A DNA stretch of 64,000 bases from Wolfiporia cocos (GCA_029448655.1 JACCLO010000024.1:62001-126000); one strand, 5' to 3'. Shown: positions 34,479 through 46,700, counted from the stretch's first letter. Translations and numbers: made by a program. Notes: a model not told the origin generated them from the letters alone.

Positions 34479-36748
34479 TTAAAGCTGTTTACGCAATGCA
34501 GCAAGATCCTCCGAGATGAGGTTAATAGTTTGGCGATAGTTGGTTGACTGGACAGGAGAGATGCTCCCTTCATTTCCCCAGCCCTTGGGAGAATTCAGTT
34601 GTCACGGTTTTATGCCGTGGCATGGGGTCGAACCCCCGCACCCTAGTGTTGTAGTCACATGACCTCTCTTGCGTCGTAGTACAGTGGTCAATCGCCCCCA
34701 TAGCAGCGTAACCACTCACGTGTATAGGTCGCTCATTGCTTACGTACTATAGCACATGACTTAGATAGCGCACGGGCCCTTACTGTAGGGTAGGTAGTAG
34801 TGCGCGTCTCTACGTCTGAGCATGTATATAGTCTACTGCGCTGGGGCCTTACAGCCCCATGCTCGTTATTCTCGACGTCGGGGCTTGTCCCCCTGTATAC
34901 CACTCTACCTCTGTGTGCGCCCGCTGGCTTAGCCACCCCTTAGACCTGCTCGTCTGCGCCTCGACACTGCGGTGTGGGCTTATGCCCTAAGGACTTGCGT
35001 GTTAGGTTGAGGGCTACTAGGATAGCGGTACACAGGTATCACGGTATGAGGATATATCTGTGTCATAATAACGAGCATATCTTACCATCCCCCTTGACGT
35101 GAGTCCTACGTCTAGGGCTATGGGTTCTCCACTCCAATAGGTACGCGACACGGCGGGGGCACCTCTGCGTTCAAGCGAGGTCGGCATCAACTCGCCTGCC
35201 CCCCACATAAGTGTTGCTATGGCGACGGCTGCACAGACCGTACGCTATACCTGCGGAGGAGTGAGAGATGAAAGCCCCCCCTCGTTGTTGATGATAGAGG
35301 AGGACTAGTACGTATGTTCTTATAGAACGTACCCTCTGGGGGGCGGGACAGCCTTGATAACGACAGCATGACCTTTCGTGGGTAGGCGAAGCGCTTCGGC
35401 GTAACCCCACTTTCGACAAAGGTCAAGGCCGAACACCGGTACCTCAAGATTCGAAGATACTTCTCTAGTCACGACCGCCCTGGCATCGCGTCAGGGTACA
35501 AGCTCCAACAACCTCAAACTTCGGACTACGGCGGACCACACGACAGGCGACATACAGACCTAGGTGCCGTCTCTGTGGCCAGCGGCGGGTGGATTTACGC
35601 ACGACAGGCGATACACAGACCTAGGCGCCACTCCAGTGCCAGCCGGCAGACGGAACATGCCACATCAGGAGTTCAGCGAGGTCCACGGCATTTAGCCCAT
35701 GGAGCCATAATGTGTACGTGACCGTTTATGAGAATAGTTCTTCATCGGGACGATGAATCTTGACGGGAGGGTAATGTCACGGTTTTATGCCGTGGCATGG
35801 GGTCGAACCCCCGCACCCTAGTGTTGTAGTCACATGACCTCTCTTGCGTCGTAGTACAGTGGTCAATCGCCCCCATAGCAGCGTAACCACTCACGTGTAT
35901 AGGTCGCTCATTGCTTACGTACTATAGCACATGACTTAGATAGCGCACGGGCCCTTACTGTAGGGTAGGTAGTAGTGCGCGTCTCTACGTCTGAGCATGT
36001 ATATAGTCTACTGCGCTGGGGCCTTACAGCCCCATGCTCGTTATTCTCGACGTCGGGGCTTGTCCCCCTGTATACCACTCTACCTCTGTGTGTGCCCGCT
36101 GGCTTAGCCACCCCTTAGACCTGCTCGTCTGCGCCTCGACACTGCGGTGTGGGCTTATGCCCTAAGGACTTGCGTGTTAGGTTGAGGGCTACTAGGATAG
36201 CGGTACACAGGTATCACGGTATGAGGATATATCTGTGTCATCAGTCAAATATTGAGAAGAGTCGATGGAGAGGGGCACTCACGGATGCATGCTGGGGGTC
36301 CGTCCACCATCTAGGAGCATCCGCTCCTTGATCCTGCTTCCAGGTCCACCATGCATGCTCTTGTGCAAGACCTAACAGGTTTTCAGAAAGGGTGGTGGTC
36401 TTGGGAATGACGATGGCAGCAATATCGATGTGAGGTTCCTCGGACCAGATGGTGGCATCGGCAATGGCTTCGATGGTAGGAGGGATTTGAACGGATTCTC
36501 CCGCGAGCATCAGCTCTCCGAGAACGTTCCTGGCGGCAGTCTAAATCAAATGAGCTTTCTGACTAGACCAAAGGACATGGCAGACAAACCAGCTCCGTCT
36601 TGAGACCATTCTCCCAACGGATGAGATGGTCTTGGGTGCTAGGTTGAAGTGCATGGAGAGCAGACTCACACCTCCAGCTGATGATGGACAGCAGGTCACG
36701 GTTGACACTGATGTGCGCCTGCCTGAGCTGTTCCGGACTGGGGGACAT
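34479..36748 (-). CDS. Small three-exon cargo gene, unknown function
   Basis: Predicted 161 residues. Exon 1 36748-36590 starts MSPSPEQLRQAH, exon 2 36540-36283 contains SVQIPPTIEAIADATIW and WWTWKQDQGADAPRWW, exon 3 34547-34479 ends SEDLAALRKQL. All three exons are multiples of three and the introns have GT/AG ends (55 bp for the first). The second intron was about 90 bp until a 1641-bp LTR mini-element landed in it. It is transcribed divergently from the KDZ transposase, with 395 bp between the two ATGs. No domain recognised. Confidence 0.65.
34600..36240 (+). mobile_element. Non-autonomous LTR mini-element K (1641 bp)
   Basis: LTRs of 466 bp at 34600-35065 and 35775-36240 with one visible mismatch (near 34912/36087), and a 709-bp non-coding interior ending in a polypurine tract (GACGGGAGGG). 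Perfect TCAGT target duplication (34595-34599 and 36241-36245). It lies within an intron of a cargo gene. Same family as the solo LTR at 22580-24780. A TRIM/LARD-like parasite of a full-length helper not seen here. Confidence 0.95.
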
Positions 36749-37142
36749 TGTGGGTGAGAGGAGGAATGAGGACGATGAGTGTGGGAGGAGGCGGATGAAG
36801 AGGCATCTAGTATTCAATCGGTCACACTTGTCTACCGTGGTGGAAGTTCACAGTACAACTACCAAGATAGTGGCTTGCGCTGGGTGGCGGGATGCCACAG
36901 CACATGTGTGCCGGCCGCCGGTCCGAGGTTGTGGCATCCAAGACCATGGGTAAATATTCATCCTCCGTATCTCCCTCACGGTGGTCCCTGATCCTAAGAT
37001 TGCTCTCTCCCATCACTGCCTCCCGTCACTGCCTTTCTATTGTGGCCTCCCACCCCTGCTTCCCACCTCTGCTTCCCATTGTTGCTTCCCATTGCTTCTG
37101 AGCATCACCGGGTGCTGCACTCTTCTTTGCTGTGGAGCAAAG
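36749..37142. promoter_or_regulatory. Divergent intergenic region of the KDZ island
   Basis: Between the ATGs of the small cargo gene (minus) and the transposase (plus). The half next to the transposase is pyrimidine-rich, with repeated CCTCCC, CACTGCC and CTTCCCA words. It must hold both promoters unless one is further away; no defined factor site is identified. Confidence 0.4.
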
Positions 37143-40100
37143 ATGGGACCAAAGGGGCGCGTTATTATCCCCAAGGAGAAGGTGGTACATGTTGTGCGGA
37201 AGGAGCGACGCAACTTTCATGGAATAACTTATATTCCTATTCCAAAAGAACGGAACAGGCCACCTGAAGGCCCAAGGAACTCCTCTCCATCAAAGTCACC
37301 TGGCAAGGTCAGCAGCAATGTTGTTGAGGATTGTGGAGGAGGAATGGACTTTCTGCCTGTCTCGGAGAGTGTGCGGAGACAACAGTGTAAGGTGCGGTAT
37401 CCACTATGTTGAGGTGGAGGAAGTTGCAGCCATGGAGGTCGCGGTCGCGGTGGTCGCGGTCGCGGTGGTCGCGGTGGTCGCGGTGGTCGCGATGGTCACA
37501 GTTGTAGAGGTTGCAGAGGTTGCGGTCATGACAGCATCCATTATTCAGGCTGTAATTAATGTTTGGAATCATTTTAGACTCAGAATGATTTCCTACGGGA
37601 TTGGCTGCCCCATCGGGATGCATACCTGGCTATACTACTCGACTCTGATGCTCCACCAGACCCAAGGATATGCTCAAAGTGTGGCACACGGCAGGGCGAT
37701 TGGCAATGTCTAGAATGCTTTGGTCGACCGGTGACATGCATCGACTGCTGTCAGCTAGTGCATCTGCAGCATCCGTTCCATCGAGTCCAAAAGTGGGGCG
37801 GTCGCTTTTTTGTTCGCTCCTCACTACACGAGGTTGGGATCAAGCTTGAGCTGGGGCATGCTGGAAGGCGGTGTCCATATCACATTTCTGGTGAAACTCT
37901 GATGGAAATGGAGAAGGAGGGGGAGGACGACGACGACGACGACGACGACCAGGGGGCTGAGGCGGAGAGGGAGGAGTACACCTTGCGCACAGAATCAAGC
38001 CCATTCCGAGGCACCGGTCGGAACGGCAGCATGTTGACGGTCGTGGATATGACGGGCATTCACCATCTGGATGTCAACTGGTGTGGATGTGAAAACTGCC
38101 CACCACGTGACCAGCAGCTGCTTGCAATGGGACTGTATCCGGCGAGTACACTGCAGCCACAGACCGCCTTCACATTCCAGGTGCTTGATGACTATCTATT
38201 GACGAACAAAGAATGCAAGACGTCTGCCATGAGCTACTACAGCCGGCTCCGTCGGGTGACGGACAATGCTTTCCCACAGCGGGTACCGGTACGTAAATCA
38301 AATAATACCAGCATTCTAGGTGGAGATGACAATTGGATTACAGGATAGGTACTGGGAGCTGCTGAGGGTATCACGACAGTGGAGGAATCTAAAGTACCGG
38401 AAGTGGCATGGATTTGGACATGACCTTGGACGGAAGGTTGGCTCGGGAGATCTGGCAATCTTCTGTGCAGCCTGTCCACAGCCTGGGGTCAATCTACAAG
38501 ATGAATGGGAGCAGGATACAGACCAGTGCGTAACCCCTATTTTTGAAGGCCAAACCTCTGAGGTGCTCCAGATGGAAGTACAGCAGAAGCATGGTGATGG
38601 ACGGTAACTTTACTGCAGAGCACCTAAGAACAAGGCGGCCAGACGATGATGTGTGGCTGGGAGATGGGCATGGGTTCATGGTAGCAGAGGCGAGATACAA
38701 GATTCATTTGGCAGCGGCCAAGGAGAGCAAACAGGTGAAGCGATCTCACATGCCAGATAGAGATCATGGGGAAAGGGGCATTTCATGGTCGACAAAGGGC
38801 ATTGGGAGCACCTAGGCAGGGAGATTCGAGTTGTGCTTTGGGAGCAGGGAGTACTGTTGTGGCAGCTGTGGAGATTGCACAGAGTGAGGATGAGGTGGTT
38901 GCAGCCGCTGGCTGCTGAGGCTGCAGAGGTTGTGGCAGTCGCGATGGTCGTGGTGGTCGCGGTGGTCGCGGTCGCGGAGGTCGCGAATGCCGCGGAGGTT
39001 GTGGTCGCGGTGGTCGCGATGGTCGCGGTGGTCGCGATGGTCGCGGTGGTCGCGATGGTCGCGGTGGTCGCGATGGTTGCGGTGGTCGCGATGGTCGCGG
39101 TGGTCGCGATGGTCGCGGTGGTCGCGATGGTCGCGGTGGTTGTCGTTGCAGCTGTTGTTGCCTCTCGTGGTATTGGGCATGCTGACAATTGTTCTCAGAG
39201 GTCAACGTGCCACGATCATCGTGCTGTAAATCAGGCCAATGCAGACAGGCACAATCTGGAAGCAACTGGAATTGGGGCTGCTGCTTGTGGCCGTCACGGA
39301 TGCTTCTTTCCTCACTCGGTTGTTGACTTTCAGAAGGGGGAACGGTGAGCTATTTCCCAACCATCAGAGCTGTCACAAACCCCAGTTCCAGACAGATGAA
39401 CATGGATTATGTGCTCAGCCAGGCTGCGACATCCATGAAAGGTATGCGGAAGGTGCTGCTGATGTATGACATTATGTGCCAGTATCGGGTCCATCTTCAA
39501 GACCGTTTCCGTGACAATCCGTACTTGAGCATTCCAGATGGCCTCCAGATACAGGGAGGGATTGGGCAGTTTCATGTTCATGGACATCAGTCCGAGTGTT
39601 ATCCCAGATATTCCCCTGCATTCATGGAAGGTGCCGGACAGTTGGATGGGGAGGTCATCGAGACCTTGTGGGCTCCTCTCAATAACATTTCAGGAAGTAC
39701 AAGAGGCATGAGCACAGCTCACCGTAGGGAGGTCATTGACGACCACATGAACGACTCGAACTGGAAGAAGATGACCGGGCTGGGTGGGTAGAGCCTGTTG
39801 ACATCCACCGTGACCGTCTCATCATATGGCTGTGCAGTGCCCTCATTGGCCCGGAAGTGGAAGAAAGCCGTTGACGGGGTCATCAGCAGCACAAATGAGC
39901 TCAACGACCTGGAGACTACAGCAAGCGACACAAAGCTCGCGGAGTGGAGATCTGCTGCAGAAAATGCACAGACACGACGGCACCAAGAAATTTCTGCCAT
40001 GGACATTTACAATGTTCAGTTTGACAAGGGTGAGCAGTCGATCACCTCTATGCTGTCCGTGGTGTGAACACTTGGTTGCTTCCAGCTCCAACCAGGCAGG

Positions 40101-41281
40101 CCATCCAGCTGAAGATGATGAAGGAGGAGTCCCAAGGGAAAAAAGGGCGAGGTGTCACTGTATGGCTTTCAATGGGAATGAAGGCACAGGAGAAGCAGTG
40201 GGTTTTCATGTTGGATGGCTCTTGCCTTGGATGACACTTGACAGGCTGGAGCTTTGTGAGGTGTCAAGGCGGTTGCAAGGGAAGCGCATGCTGTCGGACC
40301 GGTTGAAACTTGAAGAAAAGCGACAGGTTCTACAACGTCAAATAGAGGCATTCGAGGCCAAGGCCCTTGGAGTCCTTCCTGGAATAGATGAGGAAGATGG
40401 GGGCCGCGATATGTACAGGGGCGATGATTGGATGGATGAAGAAGAAGATGATGAGCTGGATGCAGAATTGGTAGATGGTGAGGAAAGTGAGGACGGTGAT
40501 GAAGAGGTAGAAGCCAAGCCAGAGGAGTCGTGCCTTTCATTACCTTCACAGCTCGGGGCATCAGCAATCGAGAGAAGAGGATGGGGGCACATCGCTGAGG
40601 TGGAGCTACAGCTACGGCAAGGACAGGCCAATGATGCCCTGCATGAGATCCGAGTGGCGATCGGACACAAGTCATTCCTGTTCCGGAACAGAGTGAGGCC
40701 ATCCAACAGCCAGCAAACAAAGACACGGGCATGGGGCGAAGTGCAGGTGGTGGCCAAGATGGTGGCTCGACACGCACGGGTCTATACACAGGCAAGACGG
40801 GCAATGGAACGGCTCGGGGCCAACGGGGATATACTGGCAAAGTACAAGGTTCTCAAGCCACAAGACCTCAAGGCAATCACTCACATAATGGACAACACAG
40901 TCCAGGGCATGCACAACCAGCCCATGTCCTGGATCTGGGCGGTGGATGTGGCAGGGGACACCAGCCAGTCTGACTGGTTGGCTGAATGTGAGTCTCCAAG
41001 CTGTCCTGGTCAGCACGTCCACCTATTGATGTGAGCTGAAAGTGCAACGGGTGAACTGGCTAAGGACCAAGGCAAGAAATGATAGATGGAAAGAGGAGCA
41101 TGCCATCGTGCTGGCAGAGATGAATTGGACGGTGAGATATTTTGAGAAGAGGGCGAGGGATTGGCAGGAGATAGCAGATGGAACAGCCCAACGAGGAGCA
41201 GAGGCATATGCTTTTCAACAGCAGGCAATGTGGGTAGAGATGGCTCAGTCTGCAGCTAGCACATTCAAGGGCCACACATAA
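37143..41281 (+). CDS. KDZ-family transposase with CxC2-type cysteine cluster
   Basis: Ten exons, all phases consistent: 37143-37391, 37578-38288, 38344-38525, 38572-38734, 39199-39344, 39392-39783, 39838-40029, 40086-40197, 40245-40987 and 41043-41281, giving 1042 residues without an internal stop. N-terminal part with CSKC...WQCLECFGRPVTCIDCC and then a CGCENC motif: the CxC2 cluster known to accompany KDZ transposases. The core follows, with DRYWELLRVSRQW, CPHPG-like CPQPGVNL, DGNFTAEHL, RAVNQANADR, the strongly conserved GCFFPHSVVDFQKGER, YDIMCQY, HVHGHQSECYPRY and ETLWAPLN, then a long helical C-terminus. Two long introns (37392-37577 and 38735-39198) each hold a GTCGCGG array. It is presumed to catalyse DNA cut-and-paste of this island. 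Confidence 0.93.
37430..37535. repeat. GTCGCGG array 3, in transposase intron 1
   Basis: GGTCGCGGT and GGTCGCGA units, G-rich on the coding strand, wholly inside the intron 37392-37577. Confidence 0.9.
38935..39150. repeat. GTCGCGG array 4, in transposase intron 4
   Basis: About 20 GGTCGCGGT/GGTCGCGAT units in alternation (18-bp higher-order period), wholly inside the 464-bp intron 38735-39198. The other transposase introns are about 45-56 bp. Confidence 0.92.
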
Positions 41282-41544
41282 ATAGGAAAAGCCATGAGGA
41301 GTTTCACTTGTATATGAGCACCGGAAAATACATCCAAAATGAGTCTGAGAACCAGGGATCATGAAACAAGGTCTCAGCTTCAACCAAAGCAGATGTGGCT
41401 TTCAATCTCAATTCGCATAACATAAAGAAGCCTTGGTCAGGACATGTACATAAGGAGAACAGTTCTGTATACATAGGCACCATATCAACCTCTACTGCTA
41501 CTAGAATGACCTGCATCGCAGCCACAGAGATATCACCATGGATC

Positions 41545-41865
41545 TCCACGACCCCCGCGACTGCCGCCCGCGACCCTCACGACCCTGTTTCACGACCCTT
41601 GCGACCACCGCGACCTCCTTCCGCGACCACCGCGACCACCGCGACCACCGCGGCCACCGCGACTGCTGCAGCCCCGCGACTGCCACCCGCGACCCTCGCG
41701 ACCTTGTTTCGCGACCCTCGCGACCACCGCGACCTCCTTCCGCGACCACCGCGACCACCGCGACCACCGCGGCCACCGCAACCTTCGCGACCGCAACCTT
41801 CGCGATCCTCGCGGCCTCATTTCGCGACCTCCGCGATCTCCGTGACCTCCCTCTGCGACCTTCAC
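41545..41865. repeat. GTCGCGG array 5, between transposase and TET/JBP gene
   Basis: CGCGACCAC/CGCGACCTC units, C-rich on plus, with a ~126-bp higher-order duplication (41596-41680 and 41722-41806). It sits in the tail-to-tail intergenic space. Translations on either strand are treated as spurious. Confidence 0.88.
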
Positions 41866-43193
41866 AGCCCCTGCAACATCAAAAGTGCCTCCACATGGTC
41901 CGTCTTGCACCAGCCGGCAGCCTCCACATGCATGCTAGCATGCACACTGTCCCTCATGAAGTAAGCATAACATAACCTGTCACCTTCATACTTCATCAAT
42001 GAATGTCGAACTGCTGTGCCACAGAGGGCAATCACAGTTCCAGGTCCATCTTTGATTGAAATGTTGGCTCCATGTAGGTCGAGGGACGCATTGTGGTAGG
42101 AACCGATGCTGGCAAGCAGATCGTACCATTGCATGCGACTTTTCGAGTCGCGGTGAGCCGGGGTGACACGATTGCTTATGATCTGTGCCCCATTGAATAT
42201 GGAAGCCCACCGTTTTAAGGTATCCTTCAGCTTCCCATTCTGTGCAAGTCGTCTCATGCACTCCTGCCCCGCCGCATGCAGGTCAGGGTGCATGACCGCC
42301 ATCATTCCGGAGAGAATGGCGGACGACTCTTGTATGTCGCGGAGCCACTCATCGCCTGCCTGCTTGTTCTTGTCTCTGAGGCTGGCAGAGATGTAGATTG
42401 GATCATTTAGTCCCTGATGTGGACAGTTGATTGAGGAGAGCAGGTGTAAGCATCAAGAGGACTTACTTCATGTCCTTGGTGGTGCCACCCAGGGGAGAGG
42501 TTGACGACACCGGAATTAAGCTCGAGCTGGCTCCATTCTCTGAAATACCGTCTGTCTGTTCTCCAACTTGTGCTCCTTGACGGCTCTTCTGCACTATCAT
42601 CTGGGGTGTTCTTAAATTTGAGCTGCTGGTTGAGATGTATTGTTGCAGCCTTCATCAATATCTGTGAGGGAGATTTAGTGTTTGTCAACACATTTCTACA
42701 TGCACACATACCTGACGCCTCTCTGAGAGCACAAATGGCAAGCACCATGCGAGGATCTTCTTGTGCTCATCCATAATGATGGACGGACGAGAAATCTCAA
42801 GCGGGGGTCCCTGCTGCACAGGACCCCACTTCCTTTCAAGCCGAAGCTCCAACATATCATTGGTACCACTTGGCCTGCTCCCAAGCATGTCTGTGTACCT
42901 GTCAATGTCCCAGGGTACAGACACTATGAGGTCCACACCAGCAGGGTTACAGCAGCTAAAATGCTAGGAGTGAAGGATGGTCACACACCTTTGTTGGCAA
43001 ATGCCAATGCCAACTTCTCTGCAATGCTATTGCACTCTACCACCAGCGCACAGGACATGTAGAGTGACGCTGGAACATGTGGGATGGCCGGATGTTCGCC
43101 CCGGATGCACCGAGTGAAATAGACAAAAAGTGATCGGAACTATGATGCACACAGAGCCTCCAACTCAAGTCCAGTGACAGGTGATGAGCTCAT
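41862..43193 (-). CDS. TET/JBP-type 2-oxoglutarate/Fe(II) dioxygenase
   Basis: Predicted to oxidise 5-methylcytosine or thymine in DNA, as in the TET/JBP family. The C-terminal exon (42420-41862) carries the double-stranded beta-helix signature: SNRVTPAHRDSKS with the HxD iron ligands, then TAVRH with the distal iron histidine, and GDRLCYAYFMRD with the oxoglutarate-binding arginine. Upstream exons at 42955-42711 (VDLIVSVPWDIDRY), 42676-42480 and the ATG exon from 43193 are linked by GT/AG introns at about 42710-42677 and 42479-42421. An in-frame TAG lies at 43142-43140, 17 codons after the ATG, and the intron near 42970 is uncertain. The 5' end may therefore be damaged or start further in. 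Tail to tail with the KDZ gene, a pairing known in fungi. Confidence 0.88.
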
Positions 43194-43224
43194 GATTGGA
43201 TATTAATTCAGTGGAAAAGCAGCA

Positions 43225-43292
43225 GGGTTGCAGAGGTCGCGGAGGTCGCGGAGGTCGCGGAGGTCGCGGGTGGAAGGGGTCGCGGAGGTCGT
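43225..43292. repeat. GTCGCGG array 6, upstream of TET/JBP gene
   Basis: GGTCGCGGA units (about six), 30-100 bp upstream of the TET/JBP ATG. Confidence 0.88.
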
Positions 43293-43731
43293 GGAGAGAG
43301 GCAGCGGTGCGCATTGCAAACACGCTGCTGCCATGCACACCAATGCTCTCTCGCACTCTCGCGCGTTCCGTCCACAAATGTGGTGCACAGTGTCTACAAT
43401 GTGCACTAATCTCGATCTGGGCCGAATGCGGTTAGCGCGCACCAGAGCACCGGTAGCGCCAGCCTGAAACAGCATTGTATTGCCCATTTCGGATTAGCCG
43501 CCGAGTCGAATCTCCGATCGCACTCCATACGGTTAGCGCCACAAGTCGGCCCGGGACTATCAGGGCAATCTCATTGGTTTACAGATAATGCCCATGTGCT
43601 CCAGTGCCTCTGGCCGAGTTGGGGAGTCTGTTAGCTGTTGTCGCCTCTGCCCTGCTCTCAATTTACAGCTGCCTGTGATCTGCTTGTGATCCTCCTGCAT
43701 TCTCCTTGCCCTGCTACATTCCTGTAATACA

Positions 43732-46700
43732 ATGGCAAAGCACGACAAAGCGAGCTCTGCGCCGCCTCTAACAGAGGCACAAAAAGCGGTGGTCGCGACC
43801 AAGCTGCACGACTATCAGCAAGCGGCAACATATTCGGTGGAAAGAACGGAAATCTCAAACTCCCTCACTCAGGAGCTAAAAAGCAAGTTTGAGGACCTGG
43901 CAGAGGTGGAGGACTCAGTATTAGCAGCGGTGAGTGGGTCTCCTGCATGTGAAGCATTACAGCCTTATGCTCGGCCACAGAAAGTGAGGGAATGGCTGAG
44001 GAACCATTCAAAAGCAATCGGAGGCCAGTCATCAAAAGAGGAAGTCCAAATTGGCAAGAAGCTTTCAATGTGGAGACTGTGGGCCAAGGAGCATCCAGAC
44101 GAGGTGAAGGTTCGACAGGCAAAGCTCATGGCAGAGTCGAACGAGGAAACCAAGGATCAGGTTGTTTTCTGGGGCAGGGCGGGAACGGAGCTTTGGGGTG
44201 AGCTGACGAAGGAGCAGCAAGAGGAGTTTGAGGGACAGGTTAAGAGTCGTGAAGGGACAATGGCAGCTGTACAGCCAAAGTGAGTAGCTGCATGTTTCTG
44301 TGACCGCGACCTCCGCGACACTCGCGACCGCGACCTCCGCGACACTCGCGGCCTCCGCGGCCTCCGCGACCGCGACTCCCACGACCTTTGCGACTCTCGC
44401 GACTCTCGCGATCGCGACCTTCTCGGCTGCGACTCTCGCGATCGCGACCTTCTCGGCTGCGACTCTCGCGAGTGCTGCAACTGCAACTCACGTGGCTGCC
44501 CCATTTCCATTCATCATGACTGACAATCTTCCATAGCAAAGTAAATAGGAAGATGCATAGTTGGTGCAAGGCGTTCGCAGACCAAATGGCAACTGAGCTT
44601 GGTGTCCGAATGCTCGTGTTGACGGCATACCCCAAGGACAACCAAGCCTATGTTGAGCTGTGAGTTTAAAATCACTAGGGTCACCCCAGAGCTCATTCCT
44701 TGGCAGTCATGACTTTAATGATGCCTTTGACTCGGCCCCTTCATTTAAAGACAGGGCCGAGTGGGAGAATGACCTGTGGGGGCAATGGAAGGCATACAGT
44801 CATGAGGTGATTCTCGACAAGAAGACGTCCCAAGGATCTGATGAGGAAGATGACTCAGGAGACTCGGATGATGACAGGAAGTTTTCCTTGCCCATGGACG
44901 ATGAGGGATTGCCAATCTTGCCTCCGTATAATCCAAGAAAGCGGCTCCGTCTAGCTAGAATGCGGCAAATTATCAGATTGTTCCTTAACAGACATTACCG
45001 TGAGTGGGTCCTCCTCATAAAGTTATAATTAGATTGCTGAGCTGCAAATAGAGCTGGCCTGTGGAGCATCTGACCGTGCCTGTCCCTGGGGCTTGATGGC
45101 AAGTGAGCCTGAGAGCTTCTTTGACGATGCCATGATGCCGCACGGTATTTCCCTTGCCGAGCCACATCACATGAGAAAGGAGGACTGCATTGCCATCCTA
45201 CAGCACTGGGAGGATGCCAAGAGTGGCAGGAGCGGTGCGGTCCTCTTCCGATTCAAGAAATACACAACCGCCTACAGGAACAATCCGAAGCATGAGCTCC
45301 GCAATGCCATCTACAGGAACCTACCGAGTAGTGTGCCCCCAGCAAAGAAGCCCCAGACCAAAGAATATGTCGAGATTGATGAGGCTGGACCTGGAAGCAG
45401 CATGGCAGCTGGAGGACCTTCTGTCAGTGGGACACAGGCACTGAGAAGGAGTGAAAATGATGATGAGCAGATGGACGGTGGCCTTGCCAAAAATGAAGTA
45501 GGTCGCGAAACTCGTGGCCGCAGCAGTCGCGGAGGTCGCGGAGGTCGCGGAGGTCGCGGAGGTCGCGGAGGTCGCGGAGGTCGCGGAGGTCGCGGAGGTC
45601 GCGGAGGTCGCGGAGGTCGCGGAGGTCGCGGAGGTCGCGGAGGTCGCGGAGGTCGCGGAGGTCGCGGAGGTCGCGGAGGTCGCGGAGGTCGCGGAGGTCG
45701 CGGAGGTCGCGGAGGTCGCGGAGGTCGCGGAGGTCGCGGAGGTCGCGGAGGTCGCGGGGAAGATCGCGGTGGCCAAGACAAGTCCAACGAAGATGTCAAT
45801 GCCTCAAGTGACAGTGACCCCAACATGGCCATGAATCGTCCTCACCAATGGACACAATCTGAGCCTCTCACATTGTCAGGAAAGGGAAAAGGTCGTGCAC
45901 GCATCACCATCACTGACTGGGTCGACAATTGGGGTGCCACCGACCAAAGCGACAATCCCGAAAATATCCGTCATCTCCCTCCAGTGTGGGCTCTCATGAG
46001 TCCAACCCGCCGACAAAACTATCTCCTTGCTCTTGGCACTGGGGAATCATACAAGACCATGGTGGTGAAGTGCTCCGAGCTCATCGTATGAATGTCCTCC
46101 TTGATTGTCTCCCACCACTGACCCTTGGTGTTCAGGGAAGCCAGGTACTTTTCAGCAAAGATGAAGATGGTCCTCATTGGGCATCCTGGACCTGGGAGCA
46201 TCACAGAAGGGCTGACATTCATGGTCCCTCTGGACTTGACGAAGTTGCCTACTGGCTTTGACATGATCAGCCCATGAAGGACGATGAATGCAAGTTGACT
46301 TCTGACAAGGCATTGATCCAGCGCATCGTATTGATGATCGGCATCCTCTACCGGGAGATGGAGGATGCTCAATTTGTTTGAGTCGAGCCAGATGTCCCTA
46401 GGGAAGGGGCGCCTCAATACCTCATCGACAGCCAGATTACGATGGATTCTAACCCCGAAGGCATTTCCATTGGAGCTTTGGACATGCTGGTGTCTGTCAT
46501 GATCAGATTGCTTGATGGGAAGTCTGTTCTGGCCCCATTGTGGCAGAATCCAGAGTTCCAATCCCTGTGGGATTTCTCATCTGATGATGAGGGTGGAGGT
46601 CAGGTCCTCGAGCAGAATTCGGATGCAAATGGAGTGGTAGAGGCCTTGGTGACCACTGACACTAGGGCTCACACAGATGTTGAGGGTATTGTAGAAGTTG

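Noticed and set aside
38676..39265. Long ORFs rich in HRD, PPRPSR or TATIAT and the plus-strand poly-VAVV/RWSRWS frames
   Set aside because: Shadows of array 4, which lies inside an intron of the transposase; no conserved sequence outside the repeat.
43732..44280. Firm HMG-box call for the N-terminus of the RGG cargo protein
   Set aside because: Only a loose resemblance of the helical pattern; the key aromatic/proline positions are not convincing by eye.
45311..45834. Antisense ORFs of poly-RPP and poly-TSA, and the plus-frame poly-EVA
   Set aside because: Same array read in other frames; only the frame joined to the cargo gene (RGG) has conserved flanks.
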